DNA of 64,000 nucleotides from assembly GCF_029541745.1 (NCBI RefSeq), contig NZ_CP089746.1:7325559-7389558 (forward strand), written 5' to 3'. Shown here piece by piece: positions 8,258 to 17,113 of the stretch. Below the pieces are notes generated by a model. The model searched no databases. It was given only the letters and a program-made list of their open reading frames with translations, and was not told where the DNA came from. Positions within the stretch are counted from its first letter, which is position 1. Each line of letters begins with the position of its first letter. This DNA is from Streptomyces sp. LX-29. GTDB taxonomy: Bacteria > Actinomycetota > Actinomycetes > Streptomycetales > Streptomycetaceae. The translations under genes were made by a program, and so were the position numbers.

Positions 8258-8703
8258 AGCGCGTCGACGTAGACCCAGGCCCCGTCGTGCCGCGCGAAGC
8301 GGCTCTGCTCCTCCATCTCGCCCGGGTGACCGCGGTGGCGGTAGTGCGCCCGGAAGGTCACGGTGCCCGCGGTGTGGAAGGCGCTCCCGTCCGTGGTCTC
8401 CAGCACCTCCAGCCGATCCCAGTGCAGCCCGGGATCGAAGTCGACCCGCTCCGGCCTGGTCCGCGGATGCCAGCTCCGCAGCAGGTACGCCTCGTCCCGC
8501 ACGACGAACGCGCTGTAGCGGGAGCGCATCAGCGCCTCGGCGCTGGCGGCCACGCCCTGCCCGGTGTGCAGCCGACCGCAGCACTCCTGATAGGCGGCGG
8601 GCAGCCCGCAGGGGCAGGCGGAGGGGGCGGTTGGCGTGGCGGTGCGCCCGGCGGGCTTGGCGGGCGCGGTGCCGCGCCGGGGGCGTGAGCTGCGTCGTGA
8701 CAT
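8254..8703 (-). CDS. YchJ-family protein with SEC-C motif
   Basis: This 149-residue UPF0225/YchJ-like protein has an N-terminal SEC-C metal-binding motif (CPCGLPAAYQECCG, about residues 28-41) followed by the compact NTF2-like YchJ domain ending in DGAWVYVDAL. ATG 8703 was chosen because it gives the usual short basic N-terminus; the frame continues 22 codons upstream without a better start. Its function is unknown in the family. It overlaps the GntR stop and is divergent from the phosphatase gene. Confidence 0.88.
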   Translation of the reverse strand: MSRRSSRPRRGTAPAKPAGRTATPTAPSACPCGLPAAYQECCGRLHTGQGVAASAEALMRSRYSAFVVRDEAYLLRSWHPRTRPERVDFDPGLHWDRLEVLETTDGSAFHTAGTVTFRAHYRHRGHPGEMEEQSRFARHDGAWVYVDAL

Positions 8704-8752
8704 GTCGCCATTCTGCCTGCCCGAGCCCCGGTCGCCTGGCATGATCGGGCCC

Positions 8753-9376
8753 ATGGACGGAACGGCCACCCGAACCCTCTACCTCGCCCGGCACGGCGAG
8801 GCCCTCCCGGACCAGAGCGGACTCACCGAGAACGGCCGCCGCCAGGCCGTGCTGCTGGGGCGGCGGCTGCGCAGCGCGCCGCTGACCGCGGTCCACCACA
8901 GCCCGCTGCCCCGCGCCGCGGAGACCGCGCGCCTGGTCGGCGCGGAGCTCGACGGGGTGCCCGTGGCGCCCGCCGCCGAGGCCGCCGACTGCATCCCGCA
9001 GGTGCCCGAGCGCTCGGAGCTCCCGCCCGACGTGGCCGACTTCGTGCTCGGCTTCCTGGATCGCTTCCCGGCGGAGGAGCGGGAGCAGGGACCCGCGGTG
9101 GCCCGCGCCGCGCTGGAGCGGTTCGCCGGCCCGGTGTCCGGCGACACGCCGCGCCACGAGTTGGTCGTCACCCACAACTTCGTCATCGGCTGGCTGGTGC
9201 GCGCCGCCCTGGAGGCCCCGAACTGGCGCTGGGTGGGCCTCAACCACGGCAACGGCTCCCTGACGGTGATCCGTTACACCCCCCGCCGGCCGTCCGCCGT
9301 GCTCCTCGCCAACGACATGGGGCATCTCCCGGAGGAGCTGCGTTGGACCGGCTTCCCGCCGGAGATCCGCCTCTGA
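8753..9376 (+). CDS. Histidine phosphatase family protein
   Basis: This 207-residue phosphoglycerate-mutase-like enzyme has the catalytic motif LARHGE at residues 11-16 (the His is the phospho-acceptor), a conserved Arg in SPLPRAAETA, and the second catalytic His in ELVVTHNFVIGW. An in-frame ATG four codons upstream (8741) is an equally possible start; neither has a strong Shine-Dalgarno. The small-molecule or protein substrate is not predictable. Confidence 0.9.
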   Translation: MDGTATRTLYLARHGEALPDQSGLTENGRRQAVLLGRRLRSAPLTAVHHSPLPRAAETARLVGAELDGVPVAPAAEAADCIPQVPERSELPPDVADFVLGFLDRFPAEEREQGPAVARAALERFAGPVSGDTPRHELVVTHNFVIGWLVRAALEAPNWRWVGLNHGNGSLTVIRYTPRRPSAVLLANDMGHLPEELRWTGFPPEIRL

Positions 9377-9410
9377 GTGCCGCGGGCCCGGACGACGTAG
9401 GGTCGGGGGC

Positions 9411-9794
9411 ATGGCTACAGACGAGGGGACCGACGGATCCGTACGGGTCGACAGCTGGATCTGGTCGGTGCGGCTGACGAAGACGCGCTCGCTGGCCGCC
9501 ACGGCGTGCCGCGGCGGCCATGTGCGCGTCAACGGCGAGCGGGTCAAGCCCGCCCACGCGATCAAGGCGGGGGACGAGGTGCGGCTCTTCCACGCCGGCC
9601 GGGAGCGGATCGTGGTCGTCACCAAGGTGGTGCGCAAGCGGGTCGGGGCGCCGGTGGCGGTCCAGTGCTACGTCGACAACTCCCCGCCGCCGCCCCCGCG
9701 CGAGGAGGTCGCGGCTCTCGGCGTGCGCGACCGGGGCGCGGGGCGCCCCACCAAGCGCGACCGGCGCGATATGGAGCGGCTGCGCGGGCTGTGA
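9411..9794 (+). CDS. S4-domain RNA-binding protein (Hsp15-like)
   Basis: This 127-residue protein has an S4 domain across about residues 12-75 (VDSWIWSVRLTKTRSLAATACRGGHVRVNG) and a basic C-terminal tail. It resembles HslR/Hsp15, which recycles stalled 50S subunits carrying peptidyl-tRNA. It starts 34 bases after the phosphatase gene and may be cotranscribed with it. Confidence 0.9.
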   Translation: MATDEGTDGSVRVDSWIWSVRLTKTRSLAATACRGGHVRVNGERVKPAHAIKAGDEVRLFHAGRERIVVVTKVVRKRVGAPVAVQCYVDNSPPPPPREEVAALGVRDRGAGRPTKRDRRDMERLRGL

Positions 9795-9868
9795 CGCCCG
9801 CGCCGGCGCCCCGCCCGCACCCGCCCGCGGGCGCGTGGGGCCCGCGGGCTCCCGGCCTCCCCGCACCA

Positions 9869-9959
9869 GACACGCCCGGTGCGTTCGGCTCCCGCTCCTG
9901 ACGTGCCCGGTGCGCTCGGCTCCCGCATGACGTGCCCGGTGTGCTCCGCTCCCGTACGT
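9869..9959. repeat. Three degenerate 29-31-bp direct repeats
   Basis: Units begin at 9869, 9900 and 9929, each with the core CCCGGTGYGYTCSGCTCCCG. They lie in the 295-bp gap between the S4 gene and the Mut7-C gene, which otherwise shows no gene. No CRISPR features are present: the units are contiguous with no spacers. Confidence 0.7.
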
Positions 9960-10089
9960 GACGCACCGTACGCGGAGCGGAGCGCAAGCGGTCTCCCAGC
10001 CGCATCCGGCGACGCCACGGAGTGCCGTGAGGCGCTCACCACTGGAGAAAACCGCAGGTGGAGGTGGTGCGAGGTGGCATCCTGGCAGT

Positions 10090-10824
10090 GTGAACGGACC
10101 GGAGATCCACTTTTCCCTCGCCCCTGAGCTGCGTCTCTTCGCCGTGCCCGAGCGGCGTCGTGAGCGCACCAGCGTCCGCACGGACGGGGCCTCCTCCCTC
10201 GGGCACGTCGTGGAATCTCTGGGGGTTCCGCTCACCGAGGTCGGCCGGCTGCTGGTCGACGGCCGGCAGGCGACGGTCTCCCATGTGCCCCGCGCGGGCG
10301 AGACCGTCGAGGTGCACGCCGTCGTCCGGCCGCAGCACGTGCCGGGCGCCCCGCTGCGCTTCCTGCTCGACGTGCACCTGGGCACGCTCGCCCGGCGGCT
10401 GCGACTGCTCGGCGTGGACGCGGCGTACGAGAGCGAGGACATCGGCGACGCGGCGCTGGCCGCCCGCTCCGCCGAACAGCGCCGGGTGCTGCTCTCCCGC
10501 GACCGGGGGCTGCTGCGCCGGCGCGAGATCTGGGCCGGGGCGTACGTCTACAGCGACCGCCCCGACGAGCAGTTGCGGGACGTCCTGGGCCGCTTCGCCC
10601 CCGACCTCGCCCCCTGGACGCGCTGCACCGCCTGCAACGGCCGGCTCCGGGACACCGACAAGGAGCAGGTCGGCGACCGGTTGGAGCATGGCACGCGCTC
10701 CACCTACGACGTCTTCGCCGAGTGCACCGAGTGCGATCGGATCTACTGGCGCGGGGCCCACCACGCGCGGCTGAACACGATCGTGGAGAACGCGGTGAGC
10801 GAGTTCGGCGGCGCGGCGGTCTGA
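10090..10824 (+). CDS. Mut7-C RNase-domain protein with ubiquitin-like N-terminus
   Basis: This 244-residue protein starts at GTG 10090. The N-terminal 85 residues form a MoaD/ThiS-like beta-grasp domain (LLVDGRQATVSHVPRAGETVEVH). Then comes the Mut7-C PIN-like nuclease domain (LLDVHLGTLARRLRLLGVDAAY with the acidic residues, and LLSRDRGLL). It ends with a treble-clef zinc ribbon using CTAC and CTEC. The domain pair is a known fusion suggested to act in RNA cleavage or RNA modification. The start follows the repeat-containing gap with no strong Shine-Dalgarno, so translation may be leaderless. Confidence 0.88.
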   Translation: MNGPEIHFSLAPELRLFAVPERRRERTSVRTDGASSLGHVVESLGVPLTEVGRLLVDGRQATVSHVPRAGETVEVHAVVRPQHVPGAPLRFLLDVHLGTLARRLRLLGVDAAYESEDIGDAALAARSAEQRRVLLSRDRGLLRRREIWAGAYVYSDRPDEQLRDVLGRFAPDLAPWTRCTACNGRLRDTDKEQVGDRLEHGTRSTYDVFAECTECDRIYWRGAHHARLNTIVENAVSEFGGAAV

Positions 10825-10884
10825 CCCGCCGCGGGCGCACCTCCGTACAAGACGGATCCGCCGGCCGCGCCGAAGATCGATCAC

Positions 10885-11286
10885 ATGAACGCACACGCAC
10901 AACCCGTGAACCTGACCGAGGCCCTGGCGTCCTTCGCGGACGTGTACAGCCCCCGCATCGTGGCCCGGATGAACGACTACGACGTGCGGATCGCGCACAC
11001 CCTCGGCGAGCACGTCTGGCACGTGCACGAGGACACCGACGAGTTCTTCCTGGTGTTGGACGGCCGGTTCGACGTCGCGCTGCGCGACGCCGACGGCCGG
11101 GAGACGACGGTGGTGCTGCGGAAGGGCGACACCTTCGTCGTCCCGAAGGGCACCGAGCACAAGCCCTCGTCGCCCGGCGGATCGATCCTGATGTTCGAAC
11201 CGACCGGGACGCCGACGACGGGGGACCGGCACGAGGGGGAGATCCCGGACCACGTGGACAGCACCACGGGGCACGCGCTGTCCTAG
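10885..11286 (+). CDS. Small cupin-domain protein
   Basis: This 133-residue single-domain cupin has metal-ligand motif 1 WHVHEDTDEFFLVLDGRF and motif 2 GDTFVVPKGTEHKP, matching the HxH-x-E and H pattern of metal-binding cupins. No extra domain is present, so it may be an isomerase, epimerase or small-molecule binding protein. It lies 60 bases after the Mut7-C gene and upstream of a LysR gene; no reaction can be assigned. Confidence 0.88.
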   Translation: MNAHAQPVNLTEALASFADVYSPRIVARMNDYDVRIAHTLGEHVWHVHEDTDEFFLVLDGRFDVALRDADGRETTVVLRKGDTFVVPKGTEHKPSSPGGSILMFEPTGTPTTGDRHEGEIPDHVDSTTGHALS

Positions 11287-11382
11287 GCCGCCCGGCGGGC
11301 TGGGGACACCGGCCGGGGCGCGCCGGCCGGGCGTCGCCGGCCGGGTGCCGGAGCGGGGCCTCCGTCCGCTGCCCTAAGCTAT

Positions 11383-11398
11383 GAGAACGGTGGTTCTC
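11383..11398. promoter_or_regulatory. Perfect dyad upstream of lysR
   Basis: GAGAAC (11383-11388) and GTTCTC (11393-11398) are perfect inverted arms separated by 4 bases, 28 bp before the LysR start. It is probably an operator or autoregulatory site. Confidence 0.4.
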
Positions 11399-11426
11399 TA
11401 GCTGTGGGCTGCGAGGGGTCGGCGAG

Positions 11427-12302
11427 ATGTCCAGACCGGAACTGGTCACGCTGCGGACGTTTCTGAGTGTGTACCGCACGGGCGGGGTCGCGAAGGCGGC
11501 CGCCTCGCTGGGGCTCTCCCAGCCCGCCGTCTCCCAGCATCTGCGGGCCATCGAGGAGTCGATGGGGCGACCGCTGTTCGCCCGGGCCGGTCGGGGCATC
11601 GCGCCGACCGAGGTCGGACACGCCCTGGCCGCCCAGGTGGCCGAGCACCTCGACGCCCTGGAGGGCGCGGTCGGCGGGATGCGCTCCGACGCCGACCGCG
11701 ACACCGGCCCCGTCTTCCTCGGCGCCCCGGCGGACCTGCTCGCCGGGTACGCCCTACCCCTGCTGGCCCCGCTGCTGGCCCGGGGCCTGGTGGTGCACTG
11801 CCGCACCGGGCTCTCCCCCGATCTGACGGAGGCGCTGCTGCGGGACGAGCTGGACGCGGCGCTGGTGACCAAGATCGAGGGGGCGCCGACCCGACAGCTC
11901 TTCCTGCGCCACTCGCACGACGAGGAGTTCGTCCTGGTCGGGGCCGTGGACCAGGCGGCGTACGACCCGTACCACGGCGCCTCGGGCCGGGGGTTCGTCG
12001 GCTACTCCGAGGAGATGCCCATGGCCCGCCGCTACTTCCGGCTGTGCTGGGGCATGCCGCCCCCGGCGCCGGTGCTCACCGTCGCCGACATGCGCGGGGT
12101 CGTCGCGGTGGTGGCGGCCGGCGCCGGCCTCGGGGTGGTGCCCCGTTATCTGGCCCGGGACGCCCTGGACGCCGGACGGCTGCGGGTGCTGCACACCCCG
12201 CGGGAGCCGGTCACCAACGCCATCTACCTCGCCACCCGGCGCGGCAGGGAGCGGTCGCCGAGCCTGCGGGCGCTGTTCGAGCGCCTCACCGGCGACGGCT
12301 GA
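11427..12302 (+). CDS. LysR-family transcriptional regulator
   Basis: This 291-residue protein has a clear N-terminal winged helix (residues 1-60; GGVAKAAASLGLSQPAVSQHLRAIE) and a periplasmic-binding-like effector domain. The C-terminal part reads GVVAVVAAGAGLGVVPRYLARDALDAGRL, standard for the family. No divergent partner lies beside it: the cupin gene is upstream in the same direction and an amidohydrolase is convergent. Its target may therefore be the cupin or a distant gene. Confidence 0.92.
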   Translation: MSRPELVTLRTFLSVYRTGGVAKAAASLGLSQPAVSQHLRAIEESMGRPLFARAGRGIAPTEVGHALAAQVAEHLDALEGAVGGMRSDADRDTGPVFLGAPADLLAGYALPLLAPLLARGLVVHCRTGLSPDLTEALLRDELDAALVTKIEGAPTRQLFLRHSHDEEFVLVGAVDQAAYDPYHGASGRGFVGYSEEMPMARRYFRLCWGMPPPAPVLTVADMRGVVAVVAAGAGLGVVPRYLARDALDAGRLRVLHTPREPVTNAIYLATRRGRERSPSLRALFERLTGDG

Positions 12303-12371
12303 CCGCTCCCCGGCCGCCTCCCGGGATGGCCGCCTCCCGGGACGGCCGCCTCTCTCGGCCAGCGGCGCTCG

Positions 12372-14348
12372 CTACGGCCGGTTGGCCCCGGTGAGCAGCG
12401 GGGAGTACGCGGGCCGCACCGGGGGCGACGGCGGGTCGAGGCGACGGTGCTCCCGCGCCGCGTAGACGATCCGACCGCCGACCATGGTCAGCACCGAGGT
12501 GATGGCCGGGATCCGCGCGTCGGCCACGGAGAGGAAGTCCTCCGAGAGCACGGCCAGGTCCGCGTACCGGCCGGGGGCCAGCGTGCCCTTGTCGCCCTCC
12601 TCGCCGGAGAGCCGGGCGCTGCCCTGCGTCATCAGCCGCAGCGCCGCCTCCCGCTCCAGGATGTTGTCGCCGCCGTAGAGTCGCCGGCCGCCGACGGTAC
12701 GGCCGGTGGCGAGCCAGTACAGCGCGATCCACGGGTTGTCACCCGCCACCCGCGTCGCGTCGGTGCCCAGTCCCACCGGCACTCCCGCGCGCAGCATCCG
12801 GGCCACCGGCGGGGTCCGGCGTGCGGCCCGAGCGCCGTAGCGCTGCTGGAACGCCTCCCCCTGAAAGGCCATGCGGTGCTGCACGGCGATCGCGCCGCCG
12901 AGCCGCGCCACCCGGTCCAGGGTGGCGTCCCCGATGGTCTCGGCATGGTCGAGGATGAACGGCACCCCGGGCCCGTCCGGCCCGTAGACCCGCTCGATCA
13001 CCGACAGGAAGCGGGTGATCGACTCGTCGTAGGTGGCGTGCAGCCGGAACGGCCAGCCCCGGTCGCGCAGGAAGCCGAGCACCGCCCCGAGTTGCTCCTC
13101 CATCGCGGGCGCGAGCTCGGGCCGCGGCTGCTCGAAGTCCTCGAAGTCGGCCGCGGAGTACGCCAGCATCTCGCCCGCCCCCGCCACCCGCAGCAGACCG
13201 TCCCCGGCGCCCGGGGCGGTGAGCTCCGCCATGCGCCGGAAGTCGGCGAGCTCCTCACCCGGACGCTGGGTGAACAGGTGGTAGTTGACGCGGACGGTGA
13301 GCTGACCGGCCGCGTGCAGCGCACCGATCACACCGTAGTCGTCGGGGAAGGTCTGATGGCCGCCTCCGGCGTCCATCACGCTGGTCACCCCGCGGGCGTT
13401 GAGATGGCGCAGATAGTGCCGGGTGGAGACCAGCCGGTCCGCCGGGTCCAGGGTGGGCAGCCTGGCGAGGGTGGAGTACAACAGCGTGGCGTTGGGCTTG
13501 GCGATGAGCATCCCGGTGGGGTCGCCGGACGCGTCGCGCTCGATCTGCGAGCCGGGCGGCTCCGGGGTGTTCCGGTCGAAGCCCAGGACGCGCAGCGCCG
13601 TGCGGTTCAGCAGGGCGCGGTCGTAGAGGTGGAGCAGCAGCACCGGCGTGTCGGGCACGGCGGCGTTCAGCTCGCTCAGCGTCGGCAGCCGCTGCTCGGC
13701 GAACTGGTACCGGCTGAAGCCGCCGACCACCCGCACCCACTGCGGCGGGGGTGTGTGCTCGGCCTGGTACCGGATGAGCCGCAGCGCGGCGGAGACCGAG
13801 CCGACCCCGGCCAGCGACAGCTCGTGGGTGTAGCTCAACCCCTCCCGGATGAGATGGGTGTGCGAGTCGTTCAGTCCGGGGACCACCCGCCGACCGCGCA
13901 GCTCGATCACCGCGGTGTCGCGGCCGACGCGGGCCCGGATCTCCTCGTCCGATCCGGTCGCGACGACCCGGTCGCCGCGCACCGCGAGCGCGGTGACCTG
14001 CGGGCGGCGCGGGTCGAGGGTGCTGATCCGGCCGCCGAGCAGCACGGTGTCGACCGGGCCGGAGGCGTCGTCGCCGCGCCCCGGTCCCTGGGGCCGGGCC
14101 GCGGCGGGCGTCGGCGTGGCGCCCAGGAACGCGGCGCCGGCCAGGGCGGTGCCGGCCAGGGCGGCGCCGGTGAGTCCCGCCGCGCCCACGATGACACGGC
14201 GGCGCGAGGGCGCTTCGGGCTCCGACGGACGGTCGGACGGGCCGGAGGAGTCGAGAGGCCCGGACGGCGGAGACGGCGGAGACGGCGGAGACAGCGGAGA
14301 CGGCGAGGACGGTCCAGGTGGTCCAGGCGGTTCGGATGGTTCGGGCAT
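12372..14348 (-). CDS. Tat-exported YtcJ-like metal-dependent amidohydrolase
   Basis: This 658-residue enzyme belongs to the amidohydrolase superfamily. Metal ligands are visible: HTH in GLNDSHTHL, His in HATYDES, His in ILDHAETIGD, and the catalytic Asp in GLGTDATRV. The N-terminus is unusual: about 45 Pro/Ser-rich residues (encoded partly by a 9-bp tandem repeat at 14268-14306) precede a twin-arginine signal SRRRVIVGAAGLTGAAL. ATG 14348 is used because upstream codons in this frame are out-of-frame with the next gene. It is the second gene after the beta-propeller gene, 59 bases away, and both carry Tat signals, so they probably act on one extracellular compound. Confidence 0.9.
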   Translation of the reverse strand: MPEPSEPPGPPGPSSPSPLSPPSPPSPPSGPLDSSGPSDRPSEPEAPSRRRVIVGAAGLTGAALAGTALAGAAFLGATPTPAAARPQGPGRGDDASGPVDTVLLGGRISTLDPRRPQVTALAVRGDRVVATGSDEEIRARVGRDTAVIELRGRRVVPGLNDSHTHLIREGLSYTHELSLAGVGSVSAALRLIRYQAEHTPPPQWVRVVGGFSRYQFAEQRLPTLSELNAAVPDTPVLLLHLYDRALLNRTALRVLGFDRNTPEPPGSQIERDASGDPTGMLIAKPNATLLYSTLARLPTLDPADRLVSTRHYLRHLNARGVTSVMDAGGGHQTFPDDYGVIGALHAAGQLTVRVNYHLFTQRPGEELADFRRMAELTAPGAGDGLLRVAGAGEMLAYSAADFEDFEQPRPELAPAMEEQLGAVLGFLRDRGWPFRLHATYDESITRFLSVIERVYGPDGPGVPFILDHAETIGDATLDRVARLGGAIAVQHRMAFQGEAFQQRYGARAARRTPPVARMLRAGVPVGLGTDATRVAGDNPWIALYWLATGRTVGGRRLYGGDNILEREAALRLMTQGSARLSGEEGDKGTLAPGRYADLAVLSEDFLSVADARIPAITSVLTMVGGRIVYAAREHRRLDPPSPPVRPAYSPLLTGANRP

Positions 14349-14407
14349 GGTGCGCTCCGCGGGGTCGTTCTCGATGAGGCTCGGCGATGTCGGCAGGGGC
14401 GGGAAGG

Positions 14408-15505
14408 TCAGCGCAGCGGCACCTCGGTGACGCCGAACGGCAGCACCGGCGGGTTCGGTCCGCTGACGGCGGCCGGGCTGCCCTTGGAGTCGAACTGCGC
14501 GCTGACCACCAGCAGCCGATCGCGGTGGAGGGCCACGGAGGTCGGGAAGCGGAACGTGGGGTCGGCTATCGACGCGCGGACCGTCGCGGCCGCGTAGTCC
14601 CCGTCGGTGAAGCACAACACCGCCACCGAGCGCGGGGTGTTCTGGGCCACGTACAGCGTCCGCCCGCTGAGGAAGATCCCGTCGGGCGTCTCCAACGCGC
14701 CCGCCGGCAGCAGCACCCGGTCCACCCTCCGGCTGGCCAACGTGATGCGGTACAGCGCGTTCTCGTTGCGCTTGGCGACGATCAGGAAACGGCCGTCGGG
14801 GGTCGCGACGATGCCGTTGACGTTGATGCCCGCGGCCCCCGGCGCGGTCACGTACTGGAGCGGGGTGCCGGCGAACTCGAGGGACCGCTCCAGCCGGTAG
14901 CCGGTCCCCGTCGGCACCATGCGGTACAGCCAGGGATTGATCGAGTCGGTGACGTAGGCCGAGCCGTCCCGGTGCACCGCGAGGTCGTTGAGAAACGTCC
15001 CGGACCCGCCCAAACCGTTGTCCAGCGTGGCCAGGTGGTCGCAGGTGCGGGTGTCGTAGACGTAGATCCGCCCGGTCTGTCGCGACAGCACGATCAGCCG
15101 GTCCCCGGCCAGCGCGATGCCGTTGGCGATGGCCCGGCCGTCCGCTCCCGACGGCGAGAACACCGTCACCCGGTCGCTGCCGACCTTCCCCCGGAAGATC
15201 GTCCCGTCCTTCACCGACCCGACGTAGAAGGTCCCGCCGGCCTGGTCGACGGCGATGCTCTCCGGGAACACCTCCGCGCCCGGCAGCGGGATGAACGACG
15301 AGCCCGCGGCGGGGCCGTCCGCTCCGGGCGCCCGCCGGGCCCGGGCCGGCGCGGCGTACGCGGCGGCTCCCGGGCCGCCCACGCCGACGGCGGCGACGGT
15401 GGCCACCGCCGCGGCGGCGGCCGAGCCGAGCGCGAAGGCCCGTCGGCTGACGGCGCGGGGCGGGGTGGAGGGGGTGGTGGACGGCGTGTGCGACGGCACG
15501 GACAT
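14408..15505 (-). CDS. Tat-exported SMP-30/NHL-type beta-propeller protein
   Basis: This 365-residue secreted protein starts at ATG 15505, preceded by AAGGAG at good spacing. The twin-arginine signal is SRRAFALGSAAAAAVA (about residues 18-33). The rest repeats propeller-like blades (FYVGSVKDGTIFRG, RIYVYDTRT, VTDSINPWLYRM, NALYRITLASR). It resembles SMP-30/gluconolactonase-like proteins, though the metal ligands of true gluconolactonases are not certain here. It is transcribed with the exported amidohydrolase. Confidence 0.82.
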   Translation of the reverse strand: MSVPSHTPSTTPSTPPRAVSRRAFALGSAAAAAVATVAAVGVGGPGAAAYAAPARARRAPGADGPAAGSSFIPLPGAEVFPESIAVDQAGGTFYVGSVKDGTIFRGKVGSDRVTVFSPSGADGRAIANGIALAGDRLIVLSRQTGRIYVYDTRTCDHLATLDNGLGGSGTFLNDLAVHRDGSAYVTDSINPWLYRMVPTGTGYRLERSLEFAGTPLQYVTAPGAAGINVNGIVATPDGRFLIVAKRNENALYRITLASRRVDRVLLPAGALETPDGIFLSGRTLYVAQNTPRSVAVLCFTDGDYAAATVRASIADPTFRFPTSVALHRDRLLVVSAQFDSKGSPAAVSGPNPPVLPFGVTEVPLR

Positions 15506-15746
15506 GGGACTCCTTGGCTGGGGCCGAATGGGCACTGCTCGCGTGCCAGGCCAGCCAAGCGGAATCCCCATGGGCGAGCCATGAAGATCCGTGCGGCGAT
15601 GGATAAGGAAAGTTGTGGAGAGCGGCCGCCTCACCAGTACGCATGCACACCCGGTGGCGGCTCACGGCCGCGGCTCACGGCGGCGGTTCGCGGTGGCGGT
15701 TGCGGTGGACGGCGGCGAGGTCAGCCGCTGCGACACGGGTCAAGCC

Positions 15747-15772
15747 TGACGGGGCCGCGCAGGGCCCCGTCA
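15747..15772 (-). terminator. Terminator hairpin of the L,D-transpeptidase gene
   Basis: TGACGGGGCC and GGCCCCGTCA (10 bp each) surround a 6-base loop 22 bp beyond the L,D-transpeptidase stop. The rest of the 288-bp gap (15506-15793) shows short CGGCGGTTCGCGGTGG-like repeats and the promoter side of the beta-propeller gene; no gene is seen. Confidence 0.65.
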
Positions 15773-15793
15773 TCCGCCGTCCACCGCGCGCTG

Positions 15794-16498
15794 TCACGTG
15801 CCGGGCTTGCGGCCGTACACGAAGACGTCGTCGCCCTTCTTCAGCAGGCTCCAGTACTTCTTCGCGTCGGACTTGCGCATGTTGACGCAGCCGTGCGAAC
15901 CGGGCGGCGACCACACGCTGCCGCCGATGGAGTGGAAGGCCTGACCGCCGTCGAAGAACTGGCTGTACGGCATCGGGACGTCATAGAGGTCCGACACATG
16001 GTCGATGTCCCGCCAGTAGATCTTCTTCAGGCCGGTGCGCGTCTCGAACTTGTCCCGGCCGGTGCGCACCGGCACCGGCCCGAAGACCAGCTTGCGGCCG
16101 TCCTGGATCCAGCTCAGCTGCCGGGTGAGGTCGACGCAGGCGATGCGGCCCTTGTTGACGGGGCACTTACCGGCCTTGTTCGGGTTCTTGCCGGCCGCCT
16201 TCTGCTCGTTCATGAGCTTCATGACGCCCCAGGTCGCCGAGCCGGCGTAGCCGATGTTCGGGCTGATGCCATGGGTCGTCTGGAACTTCTGGATCGCCAG
16301 ACAGTCGCCCCGGGACTGTCTTCCGTCCACCGGCCGGCCGAGGAACTTCTCGACCTGCTTCTGGTACGGCCCGGTGTCCTTGGTGCAGGACGGGGCCGCC
16401 TGCGCCGGGGAGCCCAGCGCGATCGACAGCGGCACCACCATGCCCATCACGCCCAAGGCGACCCCCGCACGGCGGCCCGATGCCGCGAATACCCCCAT
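15794..16498 (-). CDS. Secreted L,D-transpeptidase with peptidoglycan-binding domain
   Basis: This 234-residue YkuD-family protein has a signal peptide in the first 34 residues (GVALGVMGMVVPLSIALGSPAQA), a peptidoglycan-binding-1 domain (about residues 40-95, FLGRPVDGRQSRGDCLAIQKFQ), then the catalytic domain with SHGCVNM containing the nucleophilic Cys and its His. It should form 3-3 cross-links or tether proteins in the cell wall. ATG 16498 has GGAG/AAAGGA upstream. Confidence 0.93.
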   Translation of the reverse strand: MGVFAASGRRAGVALGVMGMVVPLSIALGSPAQAAPSCTKDTGPYQKQVEKFLGRPVDGRQSRGDCLAIQKFQTTHGISPNIGYAGSATWGVMKLMNEQKAAGKNPNKAGKCPVNKGRIACVDLTRQLSWIQDGRKLVFGPVPVRTGRDKFETRTGLKKIYWRDIDHVSDLYDVPMPYSQFFDGGQAFHSIGGSVWSPPGSHGCVNMRKSDAKKYWSLLKKGDDVFVYGRKPGT

Positions 16499-16583
16499 GA
16501 TCGGTCCTTTCTCCTGACTTTTCTGCCGGGTTAGACAGCCGACCATGGCAAGCGGTTGCGTCGGGTGGGGGACTTTTCCATGC

Positions 16584-16663
16584 AATCGACGGAATCGGCG
16601 GAATCAACAGGATGGGCGGGATCGGCGGGATTCGACAGGATCGACGGGATCGACGGGATCGGC
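16584..16663. repeat. 9-bp GATCGACGG-type tandem repeat
   Basis: About nine imperfect copies of a 9-bp unit lie just upstream of the L,D-transpeptidase promoter region, within a 615-bp gene-free stretch (16499-17113). A 10-base match to the iron-box core occurs at 16741-16750 in the same gap but is incomplete. Confidence 0.7.
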
Positions 16664-16846
16664 AGAAGGTGCCGGCGGGACCGGATGGGCAGCTGTGGTC
16701 GCGGAGGGCCATGAGCTGTCACCCAGGGCAACACTCAGGCTTAGGCTAACGCTGCGGGGTGACCCCGGCAGCCCGGCCGAGCCATCCGGGCGCGACGTCT
16801 GCGTCACGCACCTACTCACGGCGTCCGTCGGCCGCCGTCCCGGGGC

Positions 16847-16946
16847 GTCCGCCGCCCGCGCCGTTCACCGTCCCGGCCTGTCCGCCGCCCGGGCCGTCCG
16901 CCGTTCCCGGGCTGTCCGCCGCACGGGCCGCCCACCGTCCCCGGGT
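16847..16946. repeat. Three 33-34-bp GTCCGCCGC repeats
   Basis: Units begin at 16847, 16880 and 16914, with partial units on both sides, all starting GTCCGCCGC and containing CCGTCC. They fill the gap before the antiporter gene; no gene is supported there. Confidence 0.65.
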
Positions 16947-17113
16947 GTCCGCCGTCCACGATGCGGACGTCTCACCGCCCGGAGGCGAGTGCTCCCCGGG
17001 GTTTGGCGGGAAGCATCGCGCATATGCGTGGCAATCCGGTTGCCGCCCTCCGCAGACTGTGCCTGCGTGCCTCCCCGCGCGCACTTGTTCGCCCCCCACC
17101 CCCTGGAGGACAG

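Noticed and set aside
12447..14597. 716-codon plus-strand frame opposite the amidohydrolase
   Set aside because: Antisense to a gene with metal ligands and Tat signal; low-complexity Gly/Arg/Gln-rich translation.
16741..16750. Second iron box upstream of the L,D-transpeptidase/antiporter region
   Set aside because: Only the 10-base core TTAGGCTAAC matches; the outer arms do not, and neither neighbour is an iron gene.
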